In this document: positions 5,736 to 6,859 of the stretch, piece after piece
How the letters are laid out: every line of letters begins with the position of its first letter
How positions within the stretch are numbered: position 1 is the stretch's first letter
Origin: DATBGO01 sp050011895
GTDB lineage: Bacteria; Actinomycetota; Actinomycetes; Streptosporangiales; Streptosporangiaceae
Reading direction: 5' to 3'
NCBI GenBank assembly: GCA_050011895.1
Contig: JBEKIF010000138.1
Coordinates: 1 to 6,859 of the forward strand
Length of the DNA: 6,859 nucleotides
Made by a program: the position numbers and the translations under genes
Notes under the pieces: generated by a model
Told to the model about the DNA's origin: nothing
Database searches by the model: none
What the model saw: only the letters and a program-made list of their open reading frames with translations

Positions 5736-6859
5736 ATGAGTATCAGGTCTATTGTCCCGACTGCCCGGTCTGGCTCGACGGGCAAGGTCGTGTCGGCCAG
5801 GGAGGCCGTCCGGCTTGTCCGCGCCGGCGACACGGTCGCCATCGGCGGGTTCTTCGAAATTGGCCTCGCCCTTGAGGTCGTCCACGAGCTGGGCGCGCTG
5901 TTCGGGGCCACCGACGAGGAGTCCGCAGCCTTCGGCAGGCCGCGCGATTTGACCCTGGTGTTCTGCGTCAGCCCAGGCGACTGGGCATCCGATGGCGCCA
6001 ACCGGCTGGCCCAGCCCGGCCTGGTCAAGCGGATCATTGGCGGGCACTGGTCCGGTGTACCTGCGCTGTACCAGCTGGTGGCCGGCAACCAGGCCGAGGG
6101 CTATAACATGCCGCTCGGCCCGATGTCGCACCTGTACCGGGATATCGCCGGGGGGAAACCCGGGCACTTGTCCCGGGTCGGGCTCGGCACGTTCGCCGAT
6201 CCGCGTTTCGGCGGCGGCAAGCTGAACGAGATGACGACCGAGGATCTCGTCGAGCTGGTGGAGATCGGCGGCGAGGAGTACCTGTTCTACAAGGCGTTCC
6301 CGGTCAATGTCGCCATCATTCGCGGCACCACCGCCGACCCGGCCGGCAACATCACGATGGAGCGGGAGGCGCTGACCTGCGACACGCTGTCGGTGGCTAT
6401 GGCGGCGCACAACTCCGGGGGGCTGGTGATCGCGCAGGTGGAGCGGCTCGCGGAGGTGAACAGCCTTAACCCGCGTCAGGTGAAGATACCCGGCGCGCTG
6501 GTCGATTGCATCGTGGTGGCGACGGGCCCGGGAAACCACCCGCAGACCTTTGGCAGCCCCTACAGCCCGGCCCTGGCGGCCGAGGTCCGGGTCCCGCTGA
6601 CATCGCTCGCGCCGATGCCGCTGAGCAATCGCAAGATCATCGCCCGGCGCGCCGCCATGGAGCTGCGGCCGAACAGCGTCGTGAACCTCGGCTTCGGCAT
6701 CCCCGAAGGGGTCGCCTCCGTGGCCGCCGAGGAGAAAATCGCCGACCTGATGACGCTGACCGCCGAGCCCGGCGCCATCGGCGGCATCCCGGCCGGCGGT
6801 GGCGACTTCGGTGCGGCCACCAACGCACAGGCGATCATCGACATGCCCTATCAGTTCGA
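5736..6859 (+). CDS. YdiF-type acyl-CoA:acetate/3-ketoacid CoA-transferase, 3'-truncated
   Basis: The frame is open from ATG 5736 to the window end: 374 residues of an expected 520-560. AGGGAG at 5721-5726 lies 9 nt before the ATG. It resembles E. coli YdiF-type class I CoA-transferases, which move CoA between short-chain acyl-CoAs and free acids via a glutamyl-CoA thioester. Visible are the N-terminal V-S-A-R-E-A-V-R-L (19-27) with the glycine-rich turn I-G-G-F-F, G-L-V-K-R-I-I-G-G-H-W, G-T-F-A-D-P-R-F-G-G-G-K-L-N-E (about 151-165), E-Y-L-F-Y-K-A-F-P, the V-N-L-G-F-G-I-P-E-G block (near 320-330) opening the second half, and E-P-G-A-I-G-G at 344-350 with the catalytic Glu344, placed like Glu333 of YdiF. 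Alpha- and beta-type halves are fused in one chain. The C-terminal ~150-190 residues lie outside. It may activate acetate, propionate or butyrate; the substrate cannot be set from sequence. Probably the last visible gene of the PHA-type operon. Confidence 0.93.
   Translation, partial: MSIRSIVPTARSGSTGKVVSAREAVRLVRAGDTVAIGGFFEIGLALEVVHELGALFGATDEESAAFGRPRDLTLVFCVSPGDWASDGANRLAQPGLVKRIIGGHWSGVPALYQLVAGNQAEGYNMPLGPMSHLYRDIAGGKPGHLSRVGLGTFADPRFGGGKLNEMTTEDLVELVEIGGEEYLFYKAFPVNVAIIRGTTADPAGNITMEREALTCDTLSVAMAAHNSGGLVIAQVERLAEVNSLNPRQVKIPGALVDCIVVATGPGNHPQTFGSPYSPALAAEVRVPLTSLAPMPLSNRKIIARRAAMELRPNSVVNLGFGIPEGVASVAAEEKIADLMTLTAEPGAIGGIPAGGGDFGAATNAQAIIDMPYQF

Noticed and set aside
5718..6539. 273-codon minus-strand open frame
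   Set aside because: It is antisense to the CoA-transferase, whose plus-strand reading is conserved throughout.

Overview
The window is GC-rich by eye, has GTG as well as ATG starts, and shows long spurious open frames opposite every real gene. Together with protein signatures close to mycobacterial and other actinobacterial families, this points to the chromosome of a high-GC actinomycete. I cannot place the genus. There are no rRNA or tRNA genes, CRISPR arrays or recognisable insertion sequences.

Layout: (1) the 3' two thirds of a beta-class carbonic anhydrase (1-369, +), followed by a gene-free stretch (370-833); (2) a complete hormone-sensitive-lipase-type alpha/beta hydrolase (834-1736, +); (3) a convergent minus-strand pair, an OsmC-family thiol protein (3395-3811) followed 53 nt downstream by a CoA-disulfide-reductase-like flavoprotein (1959-3341), probably one transcript; (4) a gene-free divergent region (3812-4301); (5) a plus-strand polyhydroxyalkanoate (PHA)-type block: the N-terminal domain of a PHA synthase joined directly to a phasin-like segment (4302-5218), a MaoC/PhaJ-type (R)-enoyl-CoA hydratase (5234-5686) and a YdiF-type CoA-transferase that runs off the window (5736-6859).

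The most notable observation is in the PHA block. The PHA synthase keeps only about 195 residues and has no catalytic domain. At a domain-like boundary it passes in frame into a phasin-like sequence. Within that sequence an exact 20-bp tandem duplication (5031-5070) shifts the frame. If one copy is removed, the phasin frame is open to its stop at 5218, 15 nt before the hydratase start. The simplest reading is a PHA locus that first lost the phaC catalytic half and later took a small duplication; reversible frame switching by loss of one copy is possible but unproven.

The rest is ordinary metabolism: CO2 hydration, ester hydrolysis, thiol/peroxide handling and acyl-CoA conversion. The hydratase and CoA-transferase could feed PHA synthesis from beta-oxidation and free acids, or simply serve fatty-acid catabolism now that this synthase copy looks inactive. 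I found no convincing new multi-gene system.
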